A stretch of 64,000 bases of DNA from Bacillus subtilis (GCA_021733665.1 JAHREI010000003.1:124001-188000); one strand, 5' to 3'; positions 8,245 to 17,401 are shown, counted from the first letter of the stretch. Translations and numbers: made by a program. Notes: a model not told the origin generated them from the sequence alone.

Positions 8245-8454
8245 CCCCTATATAAGGGGAGACACTATGAACGGCGTGGTGAGAAGCAGAATTTGTATAG
8301 CAACTGTGTAAATTTATAAAATCAGTTTCGGTTTTGAAGATTATGCAGTAAAGAAGAGGCACCGCAGCCAGACGAATTTTGTCTCGCGGATTCCTGCCTG
8401 CAGGATGATCTTTCCCCGCCACAATGCGTAACTGTAACGGACCGGACAAACGAA
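8245..8454 (+). promoter_or_regulatory. Structured leader upstream of nspC
   Basis: About 310 bp separate the amidase stop from nspC. The hairpin CCCCT-ATATA-AGGGG (8245-8259) holds the ribosome site of a 14-codon ORF (8267-8311). Downstream there is TCCTG/CAGGA (8392-8404) and a frame open from 8338 into nspC, lacking any ATG or GTG. Polyamine genes are often controlled through leader peptides or leader RNAs, so a polyamine-sensing leader is plausible but unproven. Confidence 0.4.
8267..8311 (+). CDS. Candidate upstream leader peptide of nspC (14 codons)
   Basis: ATG with a strong GGGGAGA ribosome site five bases upstream encodes MNGVVRSRICIATV and then TAA. The Shine-Dalgarno bases are the right arm of a CCCCT/AGGGG hairpin, so its translation could be switched. 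It lies about 144 bp before the nspC start. Its size and position fit a regulatory peptide, but short chance ORFs with good ribosome sites do occur and I recognise no homologue. Confidence 0.35.
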   Translation: MNGVVRSRICIATV

Positions 8455-9555
8455 TTGACGACAAATACCCCATATTACCTCATCGATAAAAGCAAACTTC
8501 TGCCTAATCTTGAAAAGATTAAATATGTGCGTGAACAATCCGGTGCGAAATCGCTGCTGGCTTTGAAATGTTTCGCTACATGGTCTGTGTTTGATCTGAT
8601 GAGCGAATATATGGATGGCACAACATCGTCTTCGCTTTATGAAGTTCGTCTGGGCAAAGAAAAATTTCCAGGTGAAACCCATGCTTACAGCGTGGCCTAT
8701 GCGGATGATGAAATTGAAGATGTGCTGAAAAACAGCGACAAAATCATCTTTAACTCTATCGGCCAGCTGACCCGTTTTGATGAAGCATCAAAAAATCATA
8801 TCCGTGGTCTGCGTGTAAATCCGCAGGTTTCTACATCGGACTTTACACTGGCCGATCCTGCACGTCCGTTCAGCCGTCTTGGTGAATGGGATGCCACGAA
8901 GATCGAAGCCGTGATGGATAAAGTCTCCGGCTTTATGTTCCACAACAATTGCGAGAACGACAAATTTGAGCGTTTTGATGAGATGCTCAGCATTATCGAA
9001 GAGCGTTTTGGTCATCTGATTGCACTTGTGAAATGGGTCAGCCTTGGCGGCGGTATCCACTTTACCGGTGATAATTATCCGCTGGATAAGTTCTGCGCAC
9101 GTCTTAAAGCTTTCTCCGAGAAATATGGCGTGCAGATTTATCTGGAACCAGGTGAAGCAGCGATTACCAAGTCCGCGACGCTGGAAGTGACCGTGCTTGA
9201 TACGCTGTTCAACGGCAAAAACCTCGCCATCGTCGACAGTTCGATTGAAGCCCATATGCTTGATCTGCTGATTTATCGCCAGACTGCTAAAATGGAGCCG
9301 GATACCGGTGATCATGAGATCATGATCTGTGGCAAATCCTGCCTTGCCGGTGATATTTTCGGCGAATTCCGTTTTGAAAAACCTTTGCAGATCGGTGACC
9401 GACTTTCCATTCAGGATGTGGCCGGTTACACCATGGTCAAGAAAAACTGGTTTAACGGCGTTAAAATGCCATCCATCGTTGTCCGTCAGCTCGACGGAAC
9501 TGAAGAGCTTGTCAAAGAGTTTACCTTTGACGATTTTGCTGCCGCTCTTTCCTGA
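8455..9555 (+). CDS. nspC: Carboxynorspermidine/carboxyspermidine decarboxylase
   Basis: 366 residues of the alanine-racemase-fold, PLP-dependent decarboxylase group. The PLP lysine is Lys38 in LLALKCFATW, and the very typical NspC segment WSVFDLMSEYMDGTTSSSLYE follows. GGGIHFTG and LEPGEA carry the phosphate-binding and substrate residues. NspC decarboxylates carboxynorspermidine or carboxyspermidine to norspermidine or spermidine, the last step of the alternative polyamine route. The start is TTG (8455), the only usual start codon that gives the normal N-terminus (TPYYLIDKSKLL); the ribosome site is weak. The gene for the preceding pathway enzyme follows downstream, after a repeat element. 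Confidence 0.93.
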   Translation: MTTNTPYYLIDKSKLLPNLEKIKYVREQSGAKSLLALKCFATWSVFDLMSEYMDGTTSSSLYEVRLGKEKFPGETHAYSVAYADDEIEDVLKNSDKIIFNSIGQLTRFDEASKNHIRGLRVNPQVSTSDFTLADPARPFSRLGEWDATKIEAVMDKVSGFMFHNNCENDKFERFDEMLSIIEERFGHLIALVKWVSLGGGIHFTGDNYPLDKFCARLKAFSEKYGVQIYLEPGEAAITKSATLEVTVLDTLFNGKNLAIVDSSIEAHMLDLLIYRQTAKMEPDTGDHEIMICGKSCLAGDIFGEFRFEKPLQIGDRLSIQDVAGYTMVKKNWFNGVKMPSIVVRQLDGTEELVKEFTFDDFAAALS

Positions 9556-9566
9556 GGCAGATATAA

Positions 9567-9647
9567 GCAGTTTCAGGAAAAGTGGAAACCGGTTTTCCGT
9601 CCGAAACTGCGTTTAAAAAAATAGATCGTTTTGTTAAAAACGATCTA
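9567..9647. repeat. Palindromic mosaic repeat (two hairpins), second copy in window
   Basis: First hairpin: GCAGTTTC (9567-9574) with GAAACTGC (9603-9610), containing GGAAAA/TTTTCC. Second hairpin: the perfect 11-bp TAGATCGTTTT (9622-9632) / AAAACGATCTA (9637-9647). The first part matches, in reverse orientation, the element at 2113-2149. This is typical of Rhizobiales intergenic mosaic elements. It lies between nspC and the next polyamine gene and may affect mRNA stability or termination. Confidence 0.65.
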
Positions 9648-9770
9648 AATGCAACCGATGCGCTTTGTGCGGAGCAATTTGTACAGGGCGTATCATTGAT
9701 TAGTGCATAATCCTCATCAGAAAATCCTGAGATTATGCCGAAAAGGCTACTATGGAGCGTACCGCGTGAA

Positions 9771-11006
9771 ATGAAAAAAAATGTCCTGATTATTGGTGCC
9801 GGAGGCGTGGCGCAGGTTGTGGCGCATAAATGTGCGCAGAACAACGATGTTCTGGGTGATATTCACATTGCTTCGCGAACGAAATCTAAGTGCGATGATA
9901 TGATCGCAAGTGTTCGTGAAAAGAAAAGTATGAAGGTTGAGGGCGTTTTAGAAGCCCATGCGCTGGATGCTTTGGATATTGAAGCCACGAAGGCACTGAT
10001 TTCCAAGACAAATTCACAGATCGTGATCAATGTCGGATCGCCTTTTATCAATATGTCTGTGCTGCAGGCCTGTATTGATACCGGTGTGGCTTACATGGAT
10101 ACTGCTATCCATGAAGAACCAAACAAGATTTGTGAGACCCCGCCGTGGTACGCAAACTATGAGTGGAAGCGCCGTGAAATCTGCGCTGAAAAAGGCATTA
10201 CCGCGATTCTCGGCATCGGCTTCGATCCGGGTGTTGTGAACGCCTATGCCCGTCTGGCTCAGGACGAGTATTTCGACAAGATTACTGATATTGATATCAT
10301 TGATATCAATGCGGGCTCGCATGGCCGTTGGTTCTCCACCAACTTTGATCCGGAAATCAACTTCCGTGAATTTACCGGTCGCGTTTATTCGTGGCAGAAG
10401 GGTGAATGGCAGGTCAATAAAATGTTTGAAGTCGGCAAGGAGTATGATCTTCCTGTCGTCGGCAAGCAGAAAGCCTATATGACCGGTCACGATGAAGTGC
10501 ACTCACTGGCACGCAACATCGAAGGCGCGGATGTGCGCTTCTGGATGGGCTTCGGTGATCATTACATCAACGTCTTCACAGTGCTGAATAATCTCGGCCT
10601 GCTGTCCGAACAACCGGTGAAAACTGCTGAAGGTCTGGAAGTTATTCCGCTGAAAGTGGTGAAAGCTGTGCTGCCGGATCCGTCATCGCTGGCACCGGAC
10701 TACACTGGTAAAACCTGTATCGGTGATCTGGTTAAGGGCAGTAAAGACGGCAAAGACCGTGAAGTCTTTATTTATAACGTGGCAGACCACAAGGATGCCT
10801 ATAATGAAGTTGGTTCACAGGGTATTTCCTACACTGCCGGTGTGCCGCCGGTAGCGGCTGCAATGTTGGTAGCGACCGGTGAGTGGGATGCCAAGACAAT
10901 GGTCAATGTTGAAGAACTTGATCCGCGTCCGTTCCTCGCTCAGATGAGCAAGATCGGTCTGACCACATGGATCCGTGACGAGCAGGGCGAACGGCAGATT
11001 TTCTGA
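9771..11006 (+). CDS. Carboxynorspermidine synthase / saccharopine dehydrogenase family protein
   Basis: 411 residues from the ATG at 9771, chosen because the protein then opens directly with the NAD(P)-binding strand and glycine loop VLIIGAGGVAQVVAHKCAQ. An in-frame ATG at 9735 would add 12 residues. Typical family segments follow: NVGSPFINMSVLQACIDTGVAY, GIGFDPGVVNAYARLA and GYTA/SYTAGVPPVAAAMLV near the C-terminus. The enzyme reductively condenses aspartate semialdehyde with a diamine (putrescine or diaminopropane), giving the carboxy-polyamine that NspC decarboxylates. It sits directly after nspC, which supports this role over lysine (saccharopine) metabolism. A clear terminator follows. 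Confidence 0.9.
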   Translation: MKKNVLIIGAGGVAQVVAHKCAQNNDVLGDIHIASRTKSKCDDMIASVREKKSMKVEGVLEAHALDALDIEATKALISKTNSQIVINVGSPFINMSVLQACIDTGVAYMDTAIHEEPNKICETPPWYANYEWKRREICAEKGITAILGIGFDPGVVNAYARLAQDEYFDKITDIDIIDINAGSHGRWFSTNFDPEINFREFTGRVYSWQKGEWQVNKMFEVGKEYDLPVVGKQKAYMTGHDEVHSLARNIEGADVRFWMGFGDHYINVFTVLNNLGLLSEQPVKTAEGLEVIPLKVVKAVLPDPSSLAPDYTGKTCIGDLVKGSKDGKDREVFIYNVADHKDAYNEVGSQGISYTAGVPPVAAAMLVATGEWDAKTMVNVEELDPRPFLAQMSKIGLTTWIRDEQGERQIF

Positions 11007-11033
11007 TAGTTGTTGTTTTCGTTTTAAGATCAG

Positions 11034-11063
11034 GCTCAGGGGCGCAAGCTCCTGAGCTTTTTT
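11034..11063 (+). terminator. Intrinsic terminator after the polyamine genes
   Basis: GCTCAGGGGC and GCTCCTGAGC pair around a GCAA tetraloop (one G-T pair) and are followed by a seven-T run. Confidence 0.88.
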
Positions 11064-11129
11064 ATTGTGCCGGATCACAGATAGTTTACTATCGCGGGAT
11101 ATCTGCAGATGATCTGAGAAAGATAGAGC

Positions 11130-11591
11130 ATGAGATTTTCCGGTTTTACACGCTTACAGCGTCTGATCGCACCGCTTGCTGCACTTTTGTTTCTTTCGGC
11201 CTGTACTGTTGCCGTTGAAGAGGGAAGGCCGCATCATCGTCCGCCGGTACGTCCGGATAGGCCACAAATGTGTACGATGGAATATATGCCTGTTTGTGGC
11301 GAGCGTAATGGTAAAAGCCGGACATTCGGCAATAGCTGTCAGGCGCGCGCTGAAGGTTATCGCATTGTCAACAGAGGCGAATGCCGTGTTTCGCAACCAC
11401 GTCCGCCGCAATGGCAGCATCGACCGGATCGGCCGAATGGCAACTGGGGACATAACCGTCCGCAAACAGCTTGTACGCGCGAATATGCACCGGTCTGTGC
11501 GACCAGCCGCGGCCGTAGTCAGACATTTCCGAATGCTTGTGTCGCGCGTAATGCCGGTTTCAGTAATATGAGAAACGGCGCTTGCCGTTAA
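11130..11591 (+). CDS. Lipoprotein with two Kazal-type protease-inhibitor domains
   Basis: 153 residues. A lipoprotein signal ends in the lipobox LSAC (Cys25), so the protein should be membrane-anchored. Two Kazal-like domains follow, separated by a Pro/Arg/His-rich linker: CTMEYMPVCGERNGKSRTF with NSCQARAEG and a final GEC, then CTREYAPVCATSRGRSQTF with NACVARNAG and GAC. Each has the Y-x-PVC core but only four cysteines. The first and fifth of the usual six are missing in both domains, as expected if one disulfide was lost as a pair. Kazal domains inhibit serine proteases; a defence against host or predator proteases is an inference. It stands alone between terminators. Confidence 0.85.
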   Translation: MRFSGFTRLQRLIAPLAALLFLSACTVAVEEGRPHHRPPVRPDRPQMCTMEYMPVCGERNGKSRTFGNSCQARAEGYRIVNRGECRVSQPRPPQWQHRPDRPNGNWGHNRPQTACTREYAPVCATSRGRSQTFPNACVARNAGFSNMRNGACR

Positions 11592-11627
11592 TACAGTCCT
11601 TACGGCTTCTATCCTATAGAGATTTTC

Positions 11628-11660
11628 AGGCTGCGATAGGCATGGTTGTCGCAGCCTTTA
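11628..11660 (+). terminator. Terminator-like hairpin after the Kazal lipoprotein gene
   Basis: Perfect 9-bp stem AGGCTGCGA (11628-11636) / TCGCAGCCT (11649-11657), followed by TTAAATTT. It also lies just before the deacetylase start, so read-through is possible. Confidence 0.65.
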
Positions 11661-11676
11661 AATTTGGGTGGAATAA

Positions 11677-12732
11677 ATGAATGGCTTGCATGAAATAAAG
11701 CGCCTGCTGAGATATTCAGCCATCCGTATGGGGCTGGAAGCAATCTCTTTGCTGCGCCTCGACAAGCTATTGCCCTCTGCCGCACATAACGGGCTGATTT
11801 TTACCCTACATCATGTGCGCCCTGATATGAGCCCGCAGAAATTTGAGCCCAATGCCATTCTCGCAATTACGCCTGAATTTTTAGAAGAGGCAATTCAGCA
11901 AGTTCTAAAAGCAGGGATGCTCCCTGTTCATGTGCATGAGTTGCCGGAATTGCTGCGTAATAATCCCGAAAATAAGCGCTATGTTTGTTTCACGCTGGAT
12001 GATGGTTATCGCAATAATGCGGATTATGCATCTCCGATCTTCCGGCGCTATAATATCCCTTATACGATTTATATTACCTCAGGCTTTGCCGAGCGCAGTC
12101 ATATTTTGTGGTGGGAAGTTGTTGAACAGCTTCTGCGGCAGCAGGAGAGCCTGATCTTCGATTTTGGTGCGGGAGAAATAAACCTGCCGCTTTATACGAG
12201 ATTACAGAAGCAAACCGCTTTCGCGCGTTTTGCGCAATATGTGGATGTCCAGCCAGAGGATGAAGCTGTGCACCAGATCGCAAAGCTGGCGCTGAGCTAC
12301 GGGCTTGATCCGTTGCGTATCACTCGTGAGTTGACGATGGATGTTGCGGCGTTACAGGCATTGCAAAAACGCGATGGTGCATTAGTGCATTTCGGTGCCC
12401 ATTCGGTCAGCCATATTAATCTTAGTCGTGCGGATGATCAGCGTATAAGACAAGAAATAGAAGTATCGGCAGATTGGCTGAAAAATAGTCTTGCAGAAGC
12501 ACCCTTGTCTTTCGCCTATCCTTACGGATGGAAGACAGCAGTGAGTAAAAACACGTTTTCTCAGGCGCATGATTCTGGCTTTGCAGTCGCGGTTACTACC
12601 CAACCAGCTATGTTAAAGTCTGGTGTTTTAGAAAATTTGCAATCGTTGCCACGTGTATCTTTGAACGGATATTATCAAAAAAAGCGCTATATCAGGGCAC
12701 TTATCTCCGGTATTCCCTTTATAAATACATGA
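11677..12732 (+). CDS. Polysaccharide deacetylase (NodB-homology, CE4) family protein
   Basis: 351 residues. The NodB domain carries the catalytic and metal Asp pair in CFTLDDGYRNN (Asp108-Asp109), the metal histidines in GAHSVSHINLS (about 238-242) and the later motif SFAYPYG. The longer N-terminal part with LHHVRPD is typical of the membrane-peripheral deacetylases found near cell-surface polysaccharide genes. It hydrolyses N- or O-acetyl groups from polysaccharide. No export signal is obvious. It follows the Kazal lipoprotein gene; no glycosyltransferase genes lie nearby, so the substrate is unknown. The last part is AT-richer than the rest. Confidence 0.87.
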   Translation: MNGLHEIKRLLRYSAIRMGLEAISLLRLDKLLPSAAHNGLIFTLHHVRPDMSPQKFEPNAILAITPEFLEEAIQQVLKAGMLPVHVHELPELLRNNPENKRYVCFTLDDGYRNNADYASPIFRRYNIPYTIYITSGFAERSHILWWEVVEQLLRQQESLIFDFGAGEINLPLYTRLQKQTAFARFAQYVDVQPEDEAVHQIAKLALSYGLDPLRITRELTMDVAALQALQKRDGALVHFGAHSVSHINLSRADDQRIRQEIEVSADWLKNSLAEAPLSFAYPYGWKTAVSKNTFSQAHDSGFAVAVTTQPAMLKSGVLENLQSLPRVSLNGYYQKKRYIRALISGIPFINT

Positions 12733-12992
12733 TAATTTAGAAATAGCCACATCATGAATATTAATGATGGAGGTGATCAAAATTATAAATTTAATTAAAC
12801 AGAATTTTGCAGTTAAGTTTTATACACAAGAGCAAATAATATAAATTTGCTTTTCAGGATCCCAACTGGGTTGCCATGAGTGTTCATACGGGGGCATGAT
12901 TTCATGGCGTCGCCGACTGTCTGTTTAGTGCAGACAATCGGCGACGATATTCCTGAAATTTTTCCAAGAATATCCTTCACCATACCTTATAC
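12733..12992. other. AT-rich intergenic stretch with a long hairpin
   Basis: Convergent gap between the deacetylase gene and ugpC. The strongest element is a hairpin with GTCGCCGA (12909-12916) / TCGGCGAC (12938-12945) and an inner GTCTG/CAGAC (12919-12923, 12931-12935). A T tract is poor on both sides, so it is a possible bidirectional terminator or a repeat element. The left half is AT-rich with no credible ORF. Confidence 0.5.
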
Positions 12993-14033
12993 TTAGATTT
13001 TAATGCGCTTTCCGTCTTTGTCAAAGCAATGAATGGCAGATTGACTTGCGCTGATCTTAAGCTTTTCTCCGGTGGCAATCTGGCTGCGACCGGCAACACT
13101 GAAAATGATTGCAGTGTCATCAGCCAGACGGGCATGGACATAGCTTTCAGCGCCAACCAGCTCAACGGCATCAACAGTGACATCGGTTGTGAAAGCGCCG
13201 CTTTGCTCACCGATGGTGAAGCCTTCAGGACGGATGCCGATGGTCGCTGTTTCAGCAGGAATTGTTGTGCTGAGCTGCTGCATCCATGGCGCATCTTTAC
13301 AAGACAACAGGTTCATGGACGGCGAGCCGATAAAGGTAGCAACGAAAGTTGTTGCAGGCTTTTCATAGAGCTCAATCGGTGTGCCGACCTGCTCAATATG
13401 ACCGGCATTCAGTACCACCAGACGATCCGCGAGGGTCATTGCTTCCATCTGATCATGGGTTACATAAACACTGGTCACGCCCAATGAGCGCTGCAGGCGC
13501 TTGATTTCCACACGCATATGCACGCGCAATTTGGCATCAAGGTTGGAGAGCGGTTCATCAAACAGGAACGCTGCCGGTTCACGCACAATCGCGCGCCCCA
13601 TCGCAACGCGCTGGCGTTGACCACCGGAAAGCTGACGTGGTTTACGCTCCAGAAACTGTTCAATCTCCAGCGCTTTTGCAGCTTTAGCGATACGCTGTTC
13701 GATCTCAGCCTTTGGCGTATTGCGGTTCTTCAGGCCATAGGCCAGATTTTGGCGCACAGTCATATGCGGATAAAGTGCATAATTCTGGAATACCATCGCA
13801 ATATCACGCTCTGCCGGTTCCAGCTCATTCACCACGCGGTCAGCAATCGATACGGTGCCTGAAGTAATGCTTTCGAGGCCGGCGATCATGCGCAGCAAAG
13901 TGGATTTACCGCAGCCGGAAGGCCCGACCAGAACAACCAGTTCACCGTCAGCGATTTCCAGCGAGATGCCTTTAATGGTCTCGACATTGCCGCCATAGAC
14001 TTTTTTTACATTATCAAGAGAAATACGAGCCAT
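12993..14033 (-). CDS. ugpC: sn-glycerol-3-phosphate ABC transporter ATP-binding protein
   Basis: 346 residues of the MalK/UgpC class. Walker A GPSGCGKS at about 37-44, signature [15 protein letters not shown] near 135, Walker [16 protein letters not shown] near 155 and switch His in VTHDQMEAM. The C-terminal third is the OB-fold regulatory (TOBE) domain. It energises import of sn-glycerol-3-phosphate or its diesters through UgpA and UgpE. The start overlaps the end of ugpE by one base, and the order ugpB-A-E-C is the usual one for rhizobia. The assignment to ugp rather than another sugar importer rests mainly on the binding protein and gene order. Confidence 0.92.
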   Translation of the reverse strand: MARISLDNVKKVYGGNVETIKGISLEIADGELVVLVGPSGCGKSTLLRMIAGLESITSGTVSIADRVVNELEPAERDIAMVFQNYALYPHMTVRQNLAYGLKNRNTPKAEIEQRIAKAAKALEIEQFLERKPRQLSGGQRQRVAMGRAIVREPAAFLFDEPLSNLDAKLRVHMRVEIKRLQRSLGVTSVYVTHDQMEAMTLADRLVVLNAGHIEQVGTPIELYEKPATTFVATFIGSPSMNLLSCKDAPWMQQLSTTIPAETATIGIRPEGFTIGEQSGAFTTDVTVDAVELVGAESYVHARLADDTAIIFSVAGRSQIATGEKLKISASQSAIHCFDKDGKRIKI

Positions 14034-14881
14034 TATTTTTCCGTTTCAACAAGACCTTTGACGAACCATCGCTGCATCAGAACCACGACGATGATCGGAG
14101 GGATGATCGCAAGGATCGTTGTCACCATCACAAAATGCCATGGTGTTGCGGCGTCGGCGAAATCCACCATTTTACGCAAAGCGATGATGATTGTGTTCAT
14201 CTTTGCATCATTGGTGACCAGCAGAGGCCAGAGATATTGTGTCCATCCAAAAATGAACAGGATAACAAAAAGTGCTGCAATATTGGTTTTGGACAATGGC
14301 AGCAGAATGTCTTTCATAAAGCGCCACGGTCCGGCATTATCAATGCGGGCTGCCTCTACAAGTTCCCCCGGAATCGTCAGGAAGAACTGGCGGAACAGGA
14401 ATGTCGCCGTTGCTGAAGCCATCAACGGCAAGGTCAGACCGGCATAGGTATCAATCATGCCAAGATCGACGATAACCTTATAGGTCGGCAAAATACGCAC
14501 TTCCACCGGCAGCATCAGCGTGATGAAGATCATCCAGAAAAACACCATGCGGAAGCGGAAGTTGAAGAACACAATCGCAAAAGCAGAGGTGAAGGAGATG
14601 ATGATCTTACCGATGGCAATTGCCAGCGCCACGACTGTGGAGTTGAACAGCAGACGTTCAAGGCTCACACCGACGGTGCGTTCCACACCGCCGCTCAGAG
14701 CATCGCGGTAGTTTTCAATAAAGTGGTCACCAGGCCAGAGCGGAATCGGAGGGCGGAGGATTTCCGCCGACGTCATGGTTGAGGCCACAAATGTATAATA
14801 AATCGGAAAAGCAACAATGATGATGCCGATAATCAGCGCCAGATGGCTGATTGCGATAGTAACGGGATTACGTTCAATCAT
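14033..14881 (-). CDS. ugpE: sn-glycerol-3-phosphate ABC transporter permease
   Basis: 282 residues, six membrane helices of the MalG type (binding-protein-dependent transport inner-membrane component). The EAA coupling motif is seen in [25 protein letters not shown]. It follows ugpA by nine bases and overlaps ugpC. It pairs with UgpA to form the channel. The segment [25 protein letters not shown] is typical of UgpE. Confidence 0.92.
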   Translation of the reverse strand: MIERNPVTIAISHLALIIGIIIVAFPIYYTFVASTMTSAEILRPPIPLWPGDHFIENYRDALSGGVERTVGVSLERLLFNSTVVALAIAIGKIIISFTSAFAIVFFNFRFRMVFFWMIFITLMLPVEVRILPTYKVIVDLGMIDTYAGLTLPLMASATATFLFRQFFLTIPGELVEAARIDNAGPWRFMKDILLPLSKTNIAALFVILFIFGWTQYLWPLLVTNDAKMNTIIIALRKMVDFADAATPWHFVMVTTILAIIPPIIVVVLMQRWFVKGLVETEK

Positions 14882-14890
14882 TGTCTGACC

Positions 14891-15772
14891 TCAGGAATAA
14901 TGCACGCGCTTTTCAACAAAGCGGAACTGGAACGCCGTAAGGGCAATAACGATCACCATCAGAATGACAGACTGTGCTGCTGATGAGCCGAGGTTAAGAT
15001 TGACGAAGCCGTCATTATACACTTTGTAGACCAGTGTTTCCGTGGCTTTGGCAGGGCCGCCGCCGGTTACCGCATGGATGATACCGAACGTGTCGAAGAA
15101 GGCATAAACCGTGTTCACAACCAGCAGGAAGAAAGTGGTCGGAGCGAGCAGCGGGAAGGTGATGGACCAGAACCGTTTCACACCGCGGGCACCGTCAATC
15201 GCCGCTGCTTCCAGCAGAGATTTCGGAATAGCTTGCAGACCGGCAACGAAGAACAGGAAATTATAGCTGATCTGTTTCCACGATGCGGCAAAGACCACCA
15301 GTGCCATTGCCTGATCGCCTTTCAGCAGCGGATCCCAGTCAAAACCGGCATTGCGCAGCAGATAGGCGAGGGTGCCCATTGCAGGCGAAAACATGAACAG
15401 CCACAAAATACCGGCAATGGCAGGTGCCACGGCATAAGGCCAGATCAGCAATGTGCGGTAGAGATTTTTACTGCGTACGACTTTTTCTGCAGCGGTTGCC
15501 AGAAACAGCGCAACAGCCATCGACAGTACAGCCGTGGCAATACTGAAGAAAATCGTAATCTGGAATGAATGCAGATAATTCGGATCAGCAAACAGTGCAG
15601 AGAAGTTTTTCAACCCGACAAAGGTGCTGCGCAGACCAAACGGATCTTCGCGCATCATCGACTGATAAATCGCCTGACTGGCCGGCCAGAAAAAGAAAAC
15701 AAAAGTGAGTATGAGCTGCGGTGCAACTAATAAATAGGGTAGCACCTTGTTGGGAAAAACAACACGCTGCAC
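14891..15772 (-). CDS. ugpA: sn-glycerol-3-phosphate ABC transporter permease
   Basis: 293 residues from a GTG start preceded by AAGGAG at seven bases; this gives the normal UgpA length, whereas the longest open frame would add 18 unlikely residues. MalF-type permease with about six membrane helices, the EAA motif at [19 protein letters not shown], and the typical beginning [20 protein letters not shown]. It is separated from ugpB by about 318 bp that include a terminator hairpin. Confidence 0.92.
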   Translation of the reverse strand: MQRVVFPNKVLPYLLVAPQLILTFVFFFWPASQAIYQSMMREDPFGLRSTFVGLKNFSALFADPNYLHSFQITIFFSIATAVLSMAVALFLATAAEKVVRSKNLYRTLLIWPYAVAPAIAGILWLFMFSPAMGTLAYLLRNAGFDWDPLLKGDQAMALVVFAASWKQISYNFLFFVAGLQAIPKSLLEAAAIDGARGVKRFWSITFPLLAPTTFFLLVVNTVYAFFDTFGIIHAVTGGGPAKATETLVYKVYNDGFVNLNLGSSAAQSVILMVIVIALTAFQFRFVEKRVHYS

Positions 15773-16090
15773 AAAGATCTCCTTCAAATTGCAGTACCGC
15801 ACACCGAAAAGGCACATAAAAGGCACTGCAAGTTTTTGAAATGCTGCACAGTTCCTGTTGCAATGGACAGGCAGAGACTGTGCTGGTCAGTCAGAGTACT
15901 TTCAGTTGAAACTAAAGCACTGAAAGCTCTCTGTCTCTTGGATTCTGCACATCCTGTTGCGAAAACAGATTGGTCGTTTCCGCGATGCGCTCTGGCATAT
16001 AAGCCAATCCTCAAAAGCATTCTGAAGATGGGTTTATATGCAGCATGAAGAAAGCCGCGCGTCCCTCACGGGACACGCGGCCTTTATGAA
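15773..16090. other. Non-coding spacer between ugpB and ugpA
   Basis: 318 bp without a credible gene. It holds the ugpB terminator (16051-16083) and a small hairpin CTTTCAGT (15899-15906) / ACTGAAAG (15919-15926). A promoter for ugpAEC may lie here, but I cannot identify one with certainty. Confidence 0.5.
16051..16083 (-). terminator. Intrinsic terminator downstream of ugpB
   Basis: On the minus strand GCCGCGTGTCCC pairs with GGGACGCGCGGC (one G-T pair) around GTGA or a similar short loop, followed by TTTCTTC. It lies just after the ugpB stop and before ugpA, so full-length ugpBAEC transcripts are probably a minority. Confidence 0.78.
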
Positions 16091-17401
16091 TTAGCGGTTT
16101 GCTGCTTCAGCAATCGCTGCATTGCCACGCTCTACAGCGTTTTTCAGTGCGGTTTTGGCATCCTGTTTACCGGCCAGCATCGCTTCATATTCTTCGTTGA
16201 GAATATCACGAACCTGCGGCAGGTTTACCAGACGAACGCCTTTGGAATTGGCTGTTGGCTCTTTGCCCATCATCTGCAGGATCGGTGTTTCACGGCCTGG
16301 GTTCTTGTCATAGAAACCGGATTTTTTGGTTTCTTCATAAGCTTCCAGTGTCACCGGCAGATAGCCGGAAACCTGATGCAGACGAGCCTGAATGTCTGTC
16401 TGCGACAGGAAATTGAAGAACTGGGCAATACCTTTATATTCTTCATCGCTCTTACCTGCGAAGACCCAGAGGCTGGCGCCGCCCGGAATGGTGTTCTGCG
16501 GACGACCTTCGCCTTCATAATAAGGCAGCTGGCCGATACCATAGTTCAGGCCGGATTTAACCACATCGCCCAGACCACCCGAAGATTCCGTCAACATTGC
16601 GCATTCACCGGAAGTGAAGAGCTGTTTGGCTTCGGAGGTACGACCGCCGTAACGGAAAGCACCGTCTTTAGCGAGGTCTGCGAGACCCTGAAAATGCTGT
16701 TCAAACAGCGGAGCATTGATTTCGAGTTTCACATCGAGACCTGCAAGGCCGTTTTCATTGGTGCCGTATGGTACGTTGTTCCATGCAGCGAAGTTTTCAG
16801 TCTGAATCCATGTCAGCCATGTGGAGGTAAAGCCACAATTGGAAGCGCCACTGGTTTTAATTTTGCGGGCAGCTTCAAAAACTTCAGGCCATGTTTTTGG
16901 CGCTACTTCCGGATCAAGACCGGCTTTTTTGAAAGCATCTTTGTTGTAGTAGAGGATTGGCGAAGAAGAATTATACGGGAAAGACAGCATTGTGCCGTCC
17001 GGCTTCGAATAATAAGCGGTGATACCGGCAAGGTATTTCGCTTTATCGAATTTGAAGCCACCTTTTTCGAGCACGTCTGCAACCGGCAGAACTGCACCTT
17101 CAGCGCCCATCATCACGCCGCTACCGGCGTCGAAAACCTGCAGAATGGCAGGAGCCTGCTTGGAACGGAATGCAGCAATACCGGCATTCAGGGTTTCAGG
17201 ATAGGTGCCTTTATAGACAGGAACGATCTTGAATTCGCTCTGGCTTTCATTGAATTCCTTAGAGAGCTGCTCAACAACTTCGTTGTTAGAACCGGCCATA
17301 CCGTGCCACCATTGCAGCTCTGTCACTGCAAATGCGTTGGATGCAAATGCGACGGACATAGTGAGTGCCGCTACTGAAACAGTCATCAGACGTTTGGACA
17401 T
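16091..17401 (-). CDS. ugpB: sn-glycerol-3-phosphate-binding periplasmic protein
   Basis: 436 residues from the ATG preceded by AGGGAGAAG, close to the usual UgpB length. The Sec signal peptide MSKRLMTVSVAALTMSVAFA is cleaved after SNAFA. The mature start TELQWWHGMAGSNNEVV and the segment QASGSGVMMGA-like (here VFDAGSGVMMGAEGAV) are characteristic of UgpB, an extracellular solute-binding protein of the MalE class. It captures glycerol-3-phosphate and glycerophosphodiesters in the periplasm. An inverted TTTCGT repeat upstream suggests a DeoR/GlpR-type repressor. Confidence 0.93.
   Translation of the reverse strand: MSKRLMTVSVAALTMSVAFASNAFAVTELQWWHGMAGSNNEVVEQLSKEFNESQSEFKIVPVYKGTYPETLNAGIAAFRSKQAPAILQVFDAGSGVMMGAEGAVLPVADVLEKGGFKFDKAKYLAGITAYYSKPDGTMLSFPYNSSSPILYYNKDAFKKAGLDPEVAPKTWPEVFEAARKIKTSGASNCGFTSTWLTWIQTENFAAWNNVPYGTNENGLAGLDVKLEINAPLFEQHFQGLADLAKDGAFRYGGRTSEAKQLFTSGECAMLTESSGGLGDVVKSGLNYGIGQLPYYEGEGRPQNTIPGGASLWVFAGKSDEEYKGIAQFFNFLSQTDIQARLHQVSGYLPVTLEAYEETKKSGFYDKNPGRETPILQMMGKEPTANSKGVRLVNLPQVRDILNEEYEAMLAGKQDAKTALKNAVERGNAAIAEAANR

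Noticed and set aside
8221-8454. speF-type RNA element upstream of nspC
   Set aside because: That motif is described before ornithine decarboxylase genes; I could not match its conserved parts here, so I kept only the hairpin and short ORF.
8338-8454. N-terminal extension of NspC in the open frame upstream of the TTG start
   Set aside because: No ATG, GTG or TTG start lies in that stretch, and NspC relatives begin at the position given by the TTG at 8455.
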